Under the pieces are notes generated by a model. It worked only from the letters and a program-made list of their open reading frames with translations. It searched no databases and was not told the DNA's origin. From an uncultured Clostridium sp. (lineage in GTDB: Bacteria; Bacillota_I; Bacilli_A; Acholeplasmatales; Anaeroplasmataceae): DNA of 59,569 nt. A program made the translations under genes and the position numbers. Location: NCBI GenBank assembly GCA_946540005.1, contig CAMNHY010000005.1:1-59569 (forward strand). The letters run 5' to 3'. Each line of letters opens with the position of its first letter. Within the stretch, counting starts at the first letter, position 1. Shown here one piece after another: positions 16,101 to 24,568 of the stretch.

Positions 16101-17645
16101 GATGGTCATGATATTCCATTTGAAACATTCTTAGGTTTCAATGGTGATAAAGTACCTGACATTGACTTAAACTTTTCATCTGAATATCAATCAAGAGCGC
16201 ACGCATTTATTAAAGAGGTATTTGGTGTAACACATTCATTTAGAGCTGGTACATTGGCTACTATTGCTGATAAGAACGCAATAGGTTATGTAAAAGGTTA
16301 TGCAGAAAAGAAGAATTTACGTCTTAGATCTTGTGAAATAGAAAGATTAAGCACAAAAATTATTGGTGTAAAGAGATCAACAGGTCAACACCCTGGTGGT
16401 ATTGTTGTTGTACCTAAATATTTTGATATTTTCTCAGTTACTCCAATTCAATATGCATCTAATAATACTGAAAACGAATGGATGACTACACATTATGATT
16501 ATCACTCATTTGAATCAAATTTATTAAAGCTTGACTGTCTAGGTCATGACGATCCTACTATGATTCGTTATTTCATGGATTATGTAGCACTTCATCCCGA
16601 GAAATATCCATTTAGTAGAGCTCAAGATATTCCAATTGATGATCATAATGTATATCAAATGTTTGGTGGTACTGATATTTTACATTTAAAGCCTGAACAA
16701 ATTGATTCAAATGTTGCGTCATTTGCCGTTCCTGAATTTGGTACAAATTTCGTTAGACAAATGTTAAATGACACATTACCTAATACATTTGCTCAACTAG
16801 TTAAAATATCTGGTTTATCACATGGTACAAATGTATGGTTAAATAATGCACAAGCATTAGTTTTAGGTACATCAGTTAATGGAAAGATTCCTTTTGCTGA
16901 CGTAATAGGATGTCGTGATGACGTTATGCTTGACTTAATTAATATGGGTTGTGATCCTTCAACTTCATTTAAGATAATGGAGTTCGTTCGTAAGAATAAA
17001 AAGGTAAAAGATCCTAAAAAGTGGGAAGAATTTAAAGCTTATATGAGAGAAAAAAAGGTACCTGAGTGGTATATTTGGTCATGTGAGCGAATTGAATATC
17101 TATTCCCTAAAGCTCACGCTACAGCTTATGTATTAATGGCATTGCGTATTGCATGGTTTAAGATGTATTCACCAGCCTTATTCTATTCAGGATGGTTCTC
17201 AAAACGTGCAAAAGCTTGGGATATAGAAACATTCCCTAAATCAATAGATTTAATTAAACAAAAAATAAGAATTTTAAATGAAAATCCAAAGAAGACTGCA
17301 AAAGATGATGATCAAATAACTGCCTTACAAGTTGCGTGTGAAGCACGTGCTAGAGGTATTAAGTTCTTACCTATTGATATTAATTTATCAAAAGGATTAA
17401 TATTTGATGTTGTTGATGATGAAACTCTTCGTATGCCATTTGTGGCTGTAGATGGACTTGGTGAAGCTGCCGCTTTATCTATAGAAGAGGCTAGAAAAGA
17501 AAAAGCCTTTACTTCCATTGAAGATGTAATGGAACGTACTAAATTATCTAAAACACTTTGTGATTATTTCAAAAAGATTGGTGCGTTTGGAGATCTTCCT
17601 GAAAAGGATGAGGCTAAATTAAAAGGTTTATTTAATTTCTTATAA
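13113..17645 (+). CDS. polC: DNA polymerase III alpha subunit, PolC type
   Basis: 1510 residues, the replicative polymerase of low-GC Gram-positives. Order seen: N-terminal domain, OB domain (about 230-320), split PHP domain (about 328-400 and 620-780), inserted DnaQ-like 3'-5' exonuclease (DLETTG near 421, HNVQFDTG, HHRANDDTR), zinc module (CPKC...CPCC near 945-990) and polymerase core (GSRGSVGSS near 915, PDIDLNFS near 1014). The proofreading motifs are intact. The PHP metal ligands are not: the usual HLHT is QVHT, TDH is TDT, and NVHYL is NCYYI. So the PHP part is probably structural. A terminator follows. Confidence 0.97.
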   Translation: MSSKYEEFLKKNLKINFEQNEIISSQVLQNEAREALITLKLKKPLKLEEYNELKELNHQLFVVKANRPSVCTNLSYEELDLESSEALKYINQAILDLANEKPRFKCLEGLTINVKNNTFVFSVDKDSMFLQQNSKYISEKLKPCGINYNIEFVVDPNLKSLRQQTIEQVQQDIKKLEDNQPKIIVNKEENEQKKTKYYNSKRINVEEISKISEIPYDQQGLLTYSEQIGELFFRVQGAIFKKDISKKKISWLCKLSIYDGTDSINVSKWVKEGEELNAVNEWKIGSVIDVVGRAEYSQYERDVTIQCDHWSLIGQTETKEIIDDAPVKRVELQVHTKMTNLDGISDASDYVKTAVKWGMHSMAFTDTSGIYEIPDILHNMPRDFDFKPIYGVELPYIDYNKYKIALTDEDIELKNATYTVFDLETTGLSQTYDNIIEISCMKVKQGAIIEKLDTFVNPGYHIDERITELTSITDEMVKNAPYIEEALPMFLEFAKGTILVGHNVQFDTGMIYAKERQIGMKDIITFPAIDTANLFRAYCNPDVDPDRGVKKFNLEVLAKYFKVREDQHHRANDDTRVTQECFVQMLGDLYKRGIYNYKDINSIIDESNFFKYLIPSTINILVKNQVGFKNLYKLLSDSLTIHCAQDARLMSNILARFREGLIVFEGGYRSNVFEWALRRSEDEVKEEMSHLDFVAVQPPLAYQHLISDMPNGEERIKDTIKKIIRLAKEMGKPVCATSNCYYIDPNDKKYREILIAAPQVGGGFNDLNKYLNHYNVSPDAHLRTTKEMCEEFSFLGDKDLIEEIVITNTNKIADMIEHIQVFPEDNKETGEEAMKAPRDDQFSESLGIPSLVEDMKRIVNMNLDRLYGHEKIHPIVQKRLDRELNSIIGAGYASTYYMSYLMVHKSVEDGYMVGSRGSVGSSFVATLMDITEINPLPPHYRCPKCKFHVFKMTEEQKKEYGVSDKEAPFMKDLDNILSGYDLPDANCPCCGTRMVKDGHDIPFETFLGFNGDKVPDIDLNFSSEYQSRAHAFIKEVFGVTHSFRAGTLATIADKNAIGYVKGYAEKKNLRLRSCEIERLSTKIIGVKRSTGQHPGGIVVVPKYFDIFSVTPIQYASNNTENEWMTTHYDYHSFESNLLKLDCLGHDDPTMIRYFMDYVALHPEKYPFSRAQDIPIDDHNVYQMFGGTDILHLKPEQIDSNVASFAVPEFGTNFVRQMLNDTLPNTFAQLVKISGLSHGTNVWLNNAQALVLGTSVNGKIPFADVIGCRDDVMLDLINMGCDPSTSFKIMEFVRKNKKVKDPKKWEEFKAYMREKKVPEWYIWSCERIEYLFPKAHATAYVLMALRIAWFKMYSPALFYSGWFSKRAKAWDIETFPKSIDLIKQKIRILNENPKKTAKDDDQITALQVACEARARGIKFLPIDINLSKGLIFDVVDDETLRMPFVAVDGLGEAAALSIEEARKEKAFTSIEDVMERTKLSKTLCDYFKKIGAFGDLPEKDEAKLKGLFNFL

Positions 17646-17652
17646 TAAAATA

Positions 17653-17689
17653 GATGCTTAAACTGGAATATGGTTTAGGCATCTTTTTT
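17653..17689 (+). terminator. Terminator after polC
   Basis: Stem GATGCTTAAAC/GTTTAGGCATC (17653-17663 with 17673-17683, one wobble) followed by seven T. Confidence 0.9.
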
Positions 17690-17802
17690 AAAAAAATCGA
17701 TTACTTTATAATTGGTAATAAATATGCTATAATATTCATAAGGTTTATACAACTTTAAATATTTAAAGGTATATAATCAAAAGAGAAGGAAGGAGTGGAT
17801 TT

Positions 17803-18600
17803 ATGCAAATTAATAATCCGTTTATCAATCAAGCTAAAAGTAATACTTCTAGTACAACTTTTACACAAGTAGCTGAAGGTGCTACAAGAAAAGGAATATC
17901 ACTTAAGACATTATTCTTATTAATAGTAGGAATTGCTGCAGGTGCTATTGTTGGATTTATGTTTAGAAGACAAATTCAAACATATATTGATGGTGGTCTT
18001 TCAGACAATCAAATGGCAGAATTCTTAAGAAAATTATTAATATTTGCCATTGTAGCTTCAGTTGCGCAATTCATTGGTTATTTAATTGGTAGATTATCGC
18101 TAAGACTTGCAGCCTTTGGTGCAGTAGTATATGCAGTAGGTGAAGGTTCATTAATCGGTATCTTATGTGGAGCTGGTGAAATATATGTTCCAGGTGTTAC
18201 AGTAGTTGCAGGTGGTGCTACAATCGCAATTGTAGGTTTAACTTATTTAGCTTATGCATTAAATTTAAGAAAGCATATGTCTAAGATTGGTATATTTGCA
18301 CTAGTATACGCCCTAGGATTAATTTTAACTGTTATAGGTTTATCACTTTATTCAGTTTTAGGACATGTTTCTTGGAATACTTATTTTACAATTGAAATGG
18401 TTATTGCTGCATTATATATTGGTTGGGGAATTTTAATGCTTCTTATGACATTCTGGGAAGCTGAAATTGCTACTGAAAATGGTCTAGATAAGAGAAATGA
18501 ATGGAGTATCGCATTAGGTATTTTATATGCTGTATTCTTAATTTTCGTTTATGTATTTAGAATTATTATTTTAATTGCAGCTAATTCTGAAAAGAGATAG
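17803..18600 (+). CDS. Bax inhibitor-1 / YccA-like membrane protein
   Basis: 265 residues with seven predicted membrane helices. The N-terminus begins with NNPFINQAK, a polar stretch and a KGISLKTLFLL helix; then YAVGEGSLIGILCG and YVPGVTVVAGGATIAIVGLTY. These resemble the BaxI_1 (Bax inhibitor 1 like) proteins of Firmicutes and Actinobacteria, where an NP start, KTGxLL helix and YxVxEG loop recur. The family is thought to form membrane channels or to help membrane homeostasis; a calcium leak activity is known only for related BI-1 proteins. Promoter: extended -10 TGC-TATAAT (17728-17733). Single-gene unit closed by a strong terminator. Confidence 0.6.
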   Translation: MQINNPFINQAKSNTSSTTFTQVAEGATRKGISLKTLFLLIVGIAAGAIVGFMFRRQIQTYIDGGLSDNQMAEFLRKLLIFAIVASVAQFIGYLIGRLSLRLAAFGAVVYAVGEGSLIGILCGAGEIYVPGVTVVAGGATIAIVGLTYLAYALNLRKHMSKIGIFALVYALGLILTVIGLSLYSVLGHVSWNTYFTIEMVIAALYIGWGILMLLMTFWEAEIATENGLDKRNEWSIALGILYAVFLIFVYVFRIIILIAANSEKR

Positions 18601-18608
18601 TTTATAAG

Positions 18609-18653
18609 ACGATTCAGTTTTGTTTAGTTCAAATATACTGAATCGTTTTTTTT
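18609..18653 (+). terminator. Terminator
   Basis: Stem ACGATTCAGT/ACTGAATCGT (18609-18618 with 18637-18646), 18-nt loop, run of eight T. Confidence 0.9.
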
Positions 18654-18712
18654 CTTTATTTCAATTTTATGATATAATTAACTTAAAGTTTCATATTTGG
18701 GAAGGATTTAAT

Positions 18713-20287
18713 ATGAAGGAAGATAAAATTAAAACTTTAAGAAGAACTAATCATAAATTTTTAAGAGCCTTTATAAAAACTATATTTGCGATAGTTGTAT
18801 TAAGTATACAACTTACAATGTATGTTATTTTATATTTTGGAATAAACGTTTTAAGAGGCCCACATCCTATTGTATTTAGAATAGTTTATGAAATAATAAG
18901 ATGGATTGGTATCATATGCGTATTGTTAAATTATAAGAAACCAATTAATAGTGGATATAAATTATCTTGGACTATTTTTATATTATTATGTCCAATACTT
19001 GGTACTGTATCTTATTTATTATTTGGTAATGGAAGAGTTTTATCAAAGAAGAAAAGACTTAAACTTAATAATTATTTAAATTCATATGAGATAAAGACAA
19101 AAGAAATTCAAAATTTAGAAATTGAAAAGCCTAATTTTTCTTTAATAGTAAAAGCTTTAAGAAAAGATAGTGGTTTTCCACTTTATAAAAATACTAAATT
19201 AGAATTTTTTAATGATGCATATTTGAAACATTGTGATATGTTGGAAAAATTAAAGGGTGCAAAAAAATATATCTTCATGGAATTTTTCATTTTTGGAAAA
19301 GGAAAAATCATGGAAGATATAATTCCTATTCTTGAAGAAAAAGGAAAAGAAGGAGTAGAAATTAAAATTATTGCCGATGACATTGGATCTATTTTTAATA
19401 GAGATAAGACAATATTTGCACGTCTTCAAGCTATTAAAACTCTAAGCTTTAAAGCTTGGGAACCACTTGGATTAAATATAAATCCTAAAGTAAATTATAG
19501 AGATCATAGAAAGATAGTAATAATAGATGGTCAATATGCATATACTGGTGGAGATAATATTGCAGATGAATATGTTCATTATATTGACAGATTTGGATAT
19601 TGGAGAGATACAGCAATAAGAGTAGAAGGTGAAGCTGTATTATCATTTATCGCAATGTTTATTTCAATGTGGTATATGTGTACAAATCAAAAATTAGATT
19701 TTGAAAAATATACAAAATATATATCACATAATACTTACAGCAATTCTTATGTAATGCCATTTGGTGATGGTCCTATGAATAAGAATGATCCAATATATCA
19801 CTTATTTTTAAATATGATCAATAGCGCAACTAAATCTATTTTAATTTCTACACCATATTTTATAATCGATAATACTATTACAAATGCAATTTGTGAGAAG
19901 GCTAAACAAGGAGTTGAAGTTAAAATTTTAATTCCTGGTAATTATGATAAATTTATTGCCTATACACTTACAAAAACTCATGTAGGTTATTTAATACCTC
20001 ATGGTGTTAAAGTGCTATTTTTTAAAGGATTTAATCACGCAAAAGAAATTATTATTGATAATAAATACGCATTTATTGGCACAGCAAATATGGATTATAG
20101 ATCTTTAATACTACATTTTGAAGATGGAGTATTTTTCTCTGATACATATGCAGTAAATCAAATGTATGTTGATTTTGAAAATGTATGCGCAAAGTCAACA
20201 CTTATGGACTATGATAAATTTATGAAAAGAAATATATTTGTACGTCTATTTGAATTTATCATACAAATAATTTCACCACTTTTCTAA
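18713..20287 (+). CDS. cls: Cardiolipin synthase
   Basis: About 524 residues; the ATG at 18713 follows GGGAAGG at 18699-18705 and a -10 box TATAAT (18673-18678). An upstream in-frame TTG falls inside the previous terminator and is rejected. Three N-terminal membrane helices (a PLDc_N-type segment at about 20-120) precede two phospholipase D domains. The catalytic HKD motifs are YRDHRKIVIID near 265 and NHAKEIIID near 445. The enzyme joins two phosphatidylglycerol molecules to form cardiolipin at the membrane. The HKD pair and length are standard. Single-gene unit. Confidence 0.93.
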   Translation: MKEDKIKTLRRTNHKFLRAFIKTIFAIVVLSIQLTMYVILYFGINVLRGPHPIVFRIVYEIIRWIGIICVLLNYKKPINSGYKLSWTIFILLCPILGTVSYLLFGNGRVLSKKKRLKLNNYLNSYEIKTKEIQNLEIEKPNFSLIVKALRKDSGFPLYKNTKLEFFNDAYLKHCDMLEKLKGAKKYIFMEFFIFGKGKIMEDIIPILEEKGKEGVEIKIIADDIGSIFNRDKTIFARLQAIKTLSFKAWEPLGLNINPKVNYRDHRKIVIIDGQYAYTGGDNIADEYVHYIDRFGYWRDTAIRVEGEAVLSFIAMFISMWYMCTNQKLDFEKYTKYISHNTYSNSYVMPFGDGPMNKNDPIYHLFLNMINSATKSILISTPYFIIDNTITNAICEKAKQGVEVKILIPGNYDKFIAYTLTKTHVGYLIPHGVKVLFFKGFNHAKEIIIDNKYAFIGTANMDYRSLILHFEDGVFFSDTYAVNQMYVDFENVCAKSTLMDYDKFMKRNIFVRLFEFIIQIISPLF

Positions 20288-20292
20288 ATCAT

Positions 20293-20327
20293 AAAGATGG
20301 ATACGTCGTATTCATCTTTATTTTTTT
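20293..20327 (+). terminator. Terminator after cls
   Basis: Stem AAAGATGGATAC/GTATTCATCTTT (20293-20304 with 20308-20319, one wobble) with a T-run. Confidence 0.85.
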
Positions 20328-20369
20328 AAAAAAATATATAAAATATATTTATAGGTGTTGGAGGATTAT

Positions 20370-21053
20370 ATGTTAAGACTTGATTATATACCAAAACATG
20401 AAGATTTAAAGATATGGCAAGATACGGATATGTTTTTGATTAATTCTGATACAGAAGCCTTAGGTGAATTTATCAAATGTTATAAAAATGATTCAGTGTT
20501 AGATATGGGAACTAATACAGGTGGATTACTTTTATATGCATCTTTATTTAATCCTAAAAAATTAACAGGACTTGATATAAATGAAAAAGCGCTAGAATTA
20601 TGTAAGAAGAATTTAGATTACAACAACATTTCAAATTATGAACTAATTTGTGATAATATTGTTACATTTAATCATGAACCATTTGATGTAATCATATGTA
20701 ATCCTCCATATTTTTTCACAAAAGAAGATAATAAAGCTAAAAATAATTATAAGAATTTAGCTAAACATGAATCAATTTTAGAACTAAAAACTTTAATAAT
20801 GTCTATTGAGAGAAATCTAAAATATAATGGAACGCTTTATTTCTTATTTCTAACATCACGCCTTGAAGAGGTTATTAGTTTATTAAATAAATATCATTTA
20901 ACTATAAAAGAAATGAAATTTGTATATGATGATAATAAAGAATATTCAAATGTATTTATGGTAAGATGTGTAAAAAATGCTAAATTAGGTTTAGTATGTG
21001 ATAAACCACATATTTTTAAAAGAAAAGGAAATAATAATGAAAAACACGCTTAA
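20370..21053 (+). CDS. TrmN6-like tRNA adenine-N6 methyltransferase
   Basis: 227 residues from the ATG at 20370, which lies 5 bp after GGAGG (20360-20364); GTG and TTG codons upstream lack that spacing. Class I SAM-dependent methyltransferase: VLDMGTNTGGLLLYAS binds SAM, LTGLDINEKALELCKKN the second strand, and IICNPPYFF is the NPPY adenine-N6 catalytic motif. This fits the YfiC/YabB group that methylates A37 of tRNA1(Val). In Bacillus yabB sits beside a GIY-YIG nuclease and rsmI; here it sits beside a GH28 gene instead. Substrate by family only. Confidence 0.82.
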   Translation: MLRLDYIPKHEDLKIWQDTDMFLINSDTEALGEFIKCYKNDSVLDMGTNTGGLLLYASLFNPKKLTGLDINEKALELCKKNLDYNNISNYELICDNIVTFNHEPFDVIICNPPYFFTKEDNKAKNNYKNLAKHESILELKTLIMSIERNLKYNGTLYFLFLTSRLEEVISLLNKYHLTIKEMKFVYDDNKEYSNVFMVRCVKNAKLGLVCDKPHIFKRKGNNNEKHA

Positions 21054-22326
21054 ATTTGTTGATAAAGATTATGATGTTACTTCTGATATTCAAAATTTAA
21101 TAGATTCATTAAACGTTAATGAAACATTAAAGTTTAATAAGGGAGTTTACAATATTAGAAATATATTTTTAAAATCAAATATTAATATTATATTTGAAGA
21201 AGGTTGTATTTTAAATGAAATTGTAGAAGGTGAAAATTTTAAAATTATTGATACTAGAGTTGCAGGTATCAATATGAAATTTTATGCCGGTTTAGTTAAC
21301 TTAATTGATGTTAAAAATGTTTCAATTAAAGGTAAGGCTATCATTTGTGGTAATGGAGAATATTGGTGGGAAAAATATTGGGGAAAAGATCAAAAAGGTG
21401 GAATGAGATATGAATATGATAAAGAAAATATTCGTTTCTTATGTGACTACGATTGCTTAAGGGTTAGAAATTTATTAATTCAAAATTCAAGTAATATTAA
21501 AATATCAGATATTACATCTAAAGATTCAGGTTTTTGGAATATACATATCTTATATTCACATGATGTAGAACTTGATAATGTAGTAATTGATTCAAAGGCC
21601 TTATGGGCACCTTCAACAGATGGTATAGATATTGATTCATCTTATAATGTGGTTGTTAAAAATTCAACTACATACACAAACGATGATTCAATTTGTATAA
21701 AATCAGGAAGAGATAAAGATGGTCTTGATACGGCAATACCTAGCCATGATATTTTGATTGAAAATTGTACAATTAATCAAGGATTTGGTATAACACTTGG
21801 TTCAGAATTAAGTGGTGGTATTTACAATGTTAAAATAAATAATATAAAATTTAGAAATACTGATTGTGGATTTAGAATTAAATCTAGTGAAAAAAGAAAG
21901 GGATATATTAAAAATATAGAAGTATCAAATTTAGATTTAGTGAATGTAATGTATCCAATTCATATAGCACTTAATTGGAATCCTAATTACTCTAACACAA
22001 CATTACCAAAATCTTTTAATAGAGAAATGAAAGAACATTATTATAAATTAATAAGCGATGTAGGTAATTTAAAAAATACTCAAATTGAAAATATTACTAT
22101 TAATAATCTTAATTCTATTATTGATAATGATATGAAGGTTTCAAGAGCTTTTGAAATTAATGGATTTAGTGATTCTCATATTAAGAATTTTACAATAAGT
22201 AATTCTAATTTTACATCATTTGAATTTGGTCGTATATCAAATGTTGATAATTTAAAATTCTTAAATACTACTGTTTCTATATTAAAAGAGAATGACAATA
22301 AAAATGATGAATATGACAATAGATAG
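21037..22326 (+). CDS. Glycoside hydrolase family 28 (polygalacturonase-like)
   Basis: About 429 residues, right-handed beta-helix. The start at 21037 has AAGGA upstream; the frame overlaps the methylase gene by 17 bases. GH28 motifs: STDGIDIDSS near 194 (usual NTD), NDDSICIKSG near 215 (DD catalytic pair kept), GFGITLGSELSGG near 248 (usual GHG; the catalytic-region His is Phe) and GFRIKSS near 279 (RIK kept). The family hydrolyses galacturonic-acid or related linkages in pectin. There is no signal peptide, so it is intracellular and probably acts on short imported oligosaccharides. The His-to-Phe change may alter activity. No transporter or other pectin gene lies nearby. Confidence 0.85.
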   Translation: MKNTLKFVDKDYDVTSDIQNLIDSLNVNETLKFNKGVYNIRNIFLKSNINIIFEEGCILNEIVEGENFKIIDTRVAGINMKFYAGLVNLIDVKNVSIKGKAIICGNGEYWWEKYWGKDQKGGMRYEYDKENIRFLCDYDCLRVRNLLIQNSSNIKISDITSKDSGFWNIHILYSHDVELDNVVIDSKALWAPSTDGIDIDSSYNVVVKNSTTYTNDDSICIKSGRDKDGLDTAIPSHDILIENCTINQGFGITLGSELSGGIYNVKINNIKFRNTDCGFRIKSSEKRKGYIKNIEVSNLDLVNVMYPIHIALNWNPNYSNTTLPKSFNREMKEHYYKLISDVGNLKNTQIENITINNLNSIIDNDMKVSRAFEINGFSDSHIKNFTISNSNFTSFEFGRISNVDNLKFLNTTVSILKENDNKNDEYDNR

Positions 22327-22377
22327 TAAATTAATTTTACTTTCTAAAAGTTTGTGATATAATTAATAAGTATTTAC

Positions 22378-22407
22378 GAGGGGCTTGAATATTATCAAGC
22401 TCTTTTC
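22378..22407 (+). promoter_or_regulatory. Stem-loop in the nadA leader
   Basis: Arms 22378-22388 and 22395-22405 pair over 11 positions, with three G-U pairs (GGGCTTGA with TCAAGCTC at the core). A -10 box TATAAT (22358-22363) lies just upstream, so the hairpin is in the first 40 bases of the nadA transcript. It could be an attenuator or the terminator of the GH28 gene. The T-run after it is short. Confidence 0.4.
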
Positions 22408-22427
22408 TATGTGAGAAGGATGAAATT

Positions 22428-23336
22428 ATGGATTTAGTGAATGAGATTTTAAGACTTAAAAAAGAAAAAAATGCGATTATTTTAGCGCACTTTTATCAAC
22501 CAGATGAAATTCAAGATATCGCAGATTACCTTGGAGACTCTTTAAAATTAAGTCAAATAGCTAAAGAATCAGATGCTGATGTAATTATTTTTTGCGGTGT
22601 ATCATTTATGGCAGAGACTGCAAAAATATTAGCTCCTAATAAACATGTCTATCTTCCTGCGAAAAATGCTGGATGCAGAATGACAAGATTTATTAACGCA
22701 AAATCTCTAAAAAAATATAAGGATGAAAATCCTGATACTAAAATTTTAATGTATGTAAATAGTGAAGCTGATGTAAAAGCTTTAGCTGATTGTTGTGTAA
22801 CAAGCACAAATGCTATGTCTATTATTAAACATTATTTAGATAATGGTGATAAAATTATGTATGCACCAGATCAAAATTTAGCTAAATATGCGATGAAAAA
22901 AATGGGTAAAGAATTTGAGTGCTGGCAAGGATGCTGTATAACACATCATAGTCTTTTAAAGGCAGATATTTTAAAACTTAAAAATGAGCATAAGGAAGCT
23001 CTTGTATTAGCTCATCCTGAATGTAATTTAGAAGTTCTTGAAACTGCTGATTATGTAGGTTCTACAAAAGGTATTATAAATTTTGCAAAGGAATCTGACG
23101 CAAATGAATTCATTATTGCGACAGAAGCTGGTATAATTCACCAATTAGAAAAAGATAGTCCTAATAAAAAGTTCTATCTAGCTAGCAAAAAACTTGTATG
23201 TCCTAACATGAAGCTTACAACACTTGAACAAGTTTATGATTGTTTAAAAAATGGAGTTAATGAAGTATTTGTTGATGAAAAGATAGCTCTAGATGCAAAA
23301 CGTAGTCTAGATAAGATGATGGAATTAAGTAAGTAA
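22428..23336 (+). CDS. nadA: Quinolinate synthase
   Basis: 302 residues, standard for the family. It condenses iminoaspartate and dihydroxyacetone phosphate to quinolinate in de novo NAD synthesis, with an oxygen-sensitive 4Fe-4S cluster. Diagnostic blocks: AHFYQPDEIQDIADYLGDSL, CGVSFMAETAKIL, WQGCCITHH, HPECNLEVL and KLVCPNMKLTTLE. Cluster cysteines are those in CGVSF, in WQGCC and in LVCPN. The usual partners nadB and nadC are not adjacent; mnmA follows after ten bases with a GGAG ribosome binding site, a different pairing from most genomes. An early leader hairpin may regulate it. Confidence 0.95.
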   Translation: MDLVNEILRLKKEKNAIILAHFYQPDEIQDIADYLGDSLKLSQIAKESDADVIIFCGVSFMAETAKILAPNKHVYLPAKNAGCRMTRFINAKSLKKYKDENPDTKILMYVNSEADVKALADCCVTSTNAMSIIKHYLDNGDKIMYAPDQNLAKYAMKKMGKEFECWQGCCITHHSLLKADILKLKNEHKEALVLAHPECNLEVLETADYVGSTKGIINFAKESDANEFIIATEAGIIHQLEKDSPNKKFYLASKKLVCPNMKLTTLEQVYDCLKNGVNEVFVDEKIALDAKRSLDKMMELSK

Positions 23337-23346
23337 AGGAGTAACT

Positions 23347-24492
23347 ATGGATAAGAAGAAGGTAATTTTAGGATTATCTGGTGGTGTAGATTCATCTGTT
23401 GCAGCAATTCGTCTTAAGAATGATGGATATGATGTAGTTGGTGTATTTATGAGAAACTGGGACTCTACTCTTAATAATGATAGATTAGGTAATCCAACTG
23501 TAAATGATGATGTTTGTCCACAAGAAATAGATTATCAAGATGCTGTTGATGTTGCAAATAAGCTTGGTATTAAGATGGATAGAGTTGATTTTATTGAAGA
23601 ATATTGGCAATATGTATTTAAATATTTCTTAGATGAATATAAAAAAGGAAGAACTCCAAATCCAGATGTAATGTGTAATAAAGAAATTAAATTTAAGGCT
23701 TTTTTAAATTACGCATTTAATCATGATGCTGACTATATCGCAATGGGTCATTATGCTCAAGTTAAAAGAGAAGAAAATGGTAAAACTCATTTAATGAGAG
23801 CTGTTGATCAAAATAAAGACCAAACTTATTTCTTATGTTTGTTAAGCCAAAATCAAATTAAAAAAGCTTTATTTCCAATTGGTGATATGGTAAAGCCTGA
23901 TGTTAGAAAATTAGCTCAAGAATATAATCTAGAAACAGCTAAGAAGAAGGATTCAACTGGAATTTGTTTCATAGGTGAAAGAAACTTCCACCAATTCTTA
24001 AAGAATTATTTACCAGCTCAACCTGGTAATATTGAGACTGTTGATCATCAAATTGTTGGTAAACATGATGGATTAATGTATTACACAATTGGTCAAAGAA
24101 AAGGACTTAATTTAGGTGGTATGCATGGCTTTAAGAATGAACCTTGGTTTGTTCTTGGTAAAAATATGAAGAGAAACGTTTTAGTAGTAGGTCAAGGTGA
24201 AGATAATATCTTATTAAAGAGTAATAGATTAATCGCATCAAATGTAAATTGGATTTGTGATGAACCTACATATGATAAAGATTATCAAGCTAAATTTAGA
24301 TATAGACAAAAAGATACTACTGTAAGAATTAAGAAATTAGATAATAATCAAATTGAAGTTACTTATTTATCTTCATTAGGAGTAACACCAGGTCAAGTTG
24401 TATGTTTATATGATAATGATGAATGTATTGGTGGAGCAATTATTGAAGAGGTTTATTTAGATAACGAAATAAGAACAGTGTTTAATGATTAA
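23347..24492 (+). CDS. mnmA: tRNA-specific 2-thiouridylase
   Basis: 381 residues. The PP-loop GLSGGVDSSVAA activates U34 of Lys, Glu and Gln tRNAs with ATP, and sulfur is then inserted to make 2-thiouridine. The catalytic cysteines are in MCNKEIKF near residue 100 and STGICFIGER near 200. Cytoplasmic. It is the second gene of a pair with nadA; both depend on cysteine-desulfurase sulfur or Fe-S supply, which may explain the pairing, though no desulfurase gene is seen here. Followed by a terminator. Confidence 0.96.
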   Translation: MDKKKVILGLSGGVDSSVAAIRLKNDGYDVVGVFMRNWDSTLNNDRLGNPTVNDDVCPQEIDYQDAVDVANKLGIKMDRVDFIEEYWQYVFKYFLDEYKKGRTPNPDVMCNKEIKFKAFLNYAFNHDADYIAMGHYAQVKREENGKTHLMRAVDQNKDQTYFLCLLSQNQIKKALFPIGDMVKPDVRKLAQEYNLETAKKKDSTGICFIGERNFHQFLKNYLPAQPGNIETVDHQIVGKHDGLMYYTIGQRKGLNLGGMHGFKNEPWFVLGKNMKRNVLVVGQGEDNILLKSNRLIASNVNWICDEPTYDKDYQAKFRYRQKDTTVRIKKLDNNQIEVTYLSSLGVTPGQVVCLYDNDECIGGAIIEEVYLDNEIRTVFND

Positions 24493-24496
24493 GTAT

Positions 24497-24523
24497 AAGA
24501 GTGATTTTTATCACTCTTTTTCT
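24497..24523 (+). terminator. Terminator of nadA-mnmA
   Basis: Stem AAGAGTGAT/ATCACTCTT (24497-24505 with 24510-24518) with a TTTT loop and a T-run. Confidence 0.9.
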
Positions 24524-24568
24524 TTAATAATATGTTAATATTTTGTATAATTAAATTGGTGATAAATG

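Noticed and set aside
18620-18712. An extended N-terminus of cardiolipin synthase starting at TTG 18620.
   Set aside because: It lies inside the previous terminator and upstream of the -10 box; the ATG at 18713 has a proper ribosome binding site.
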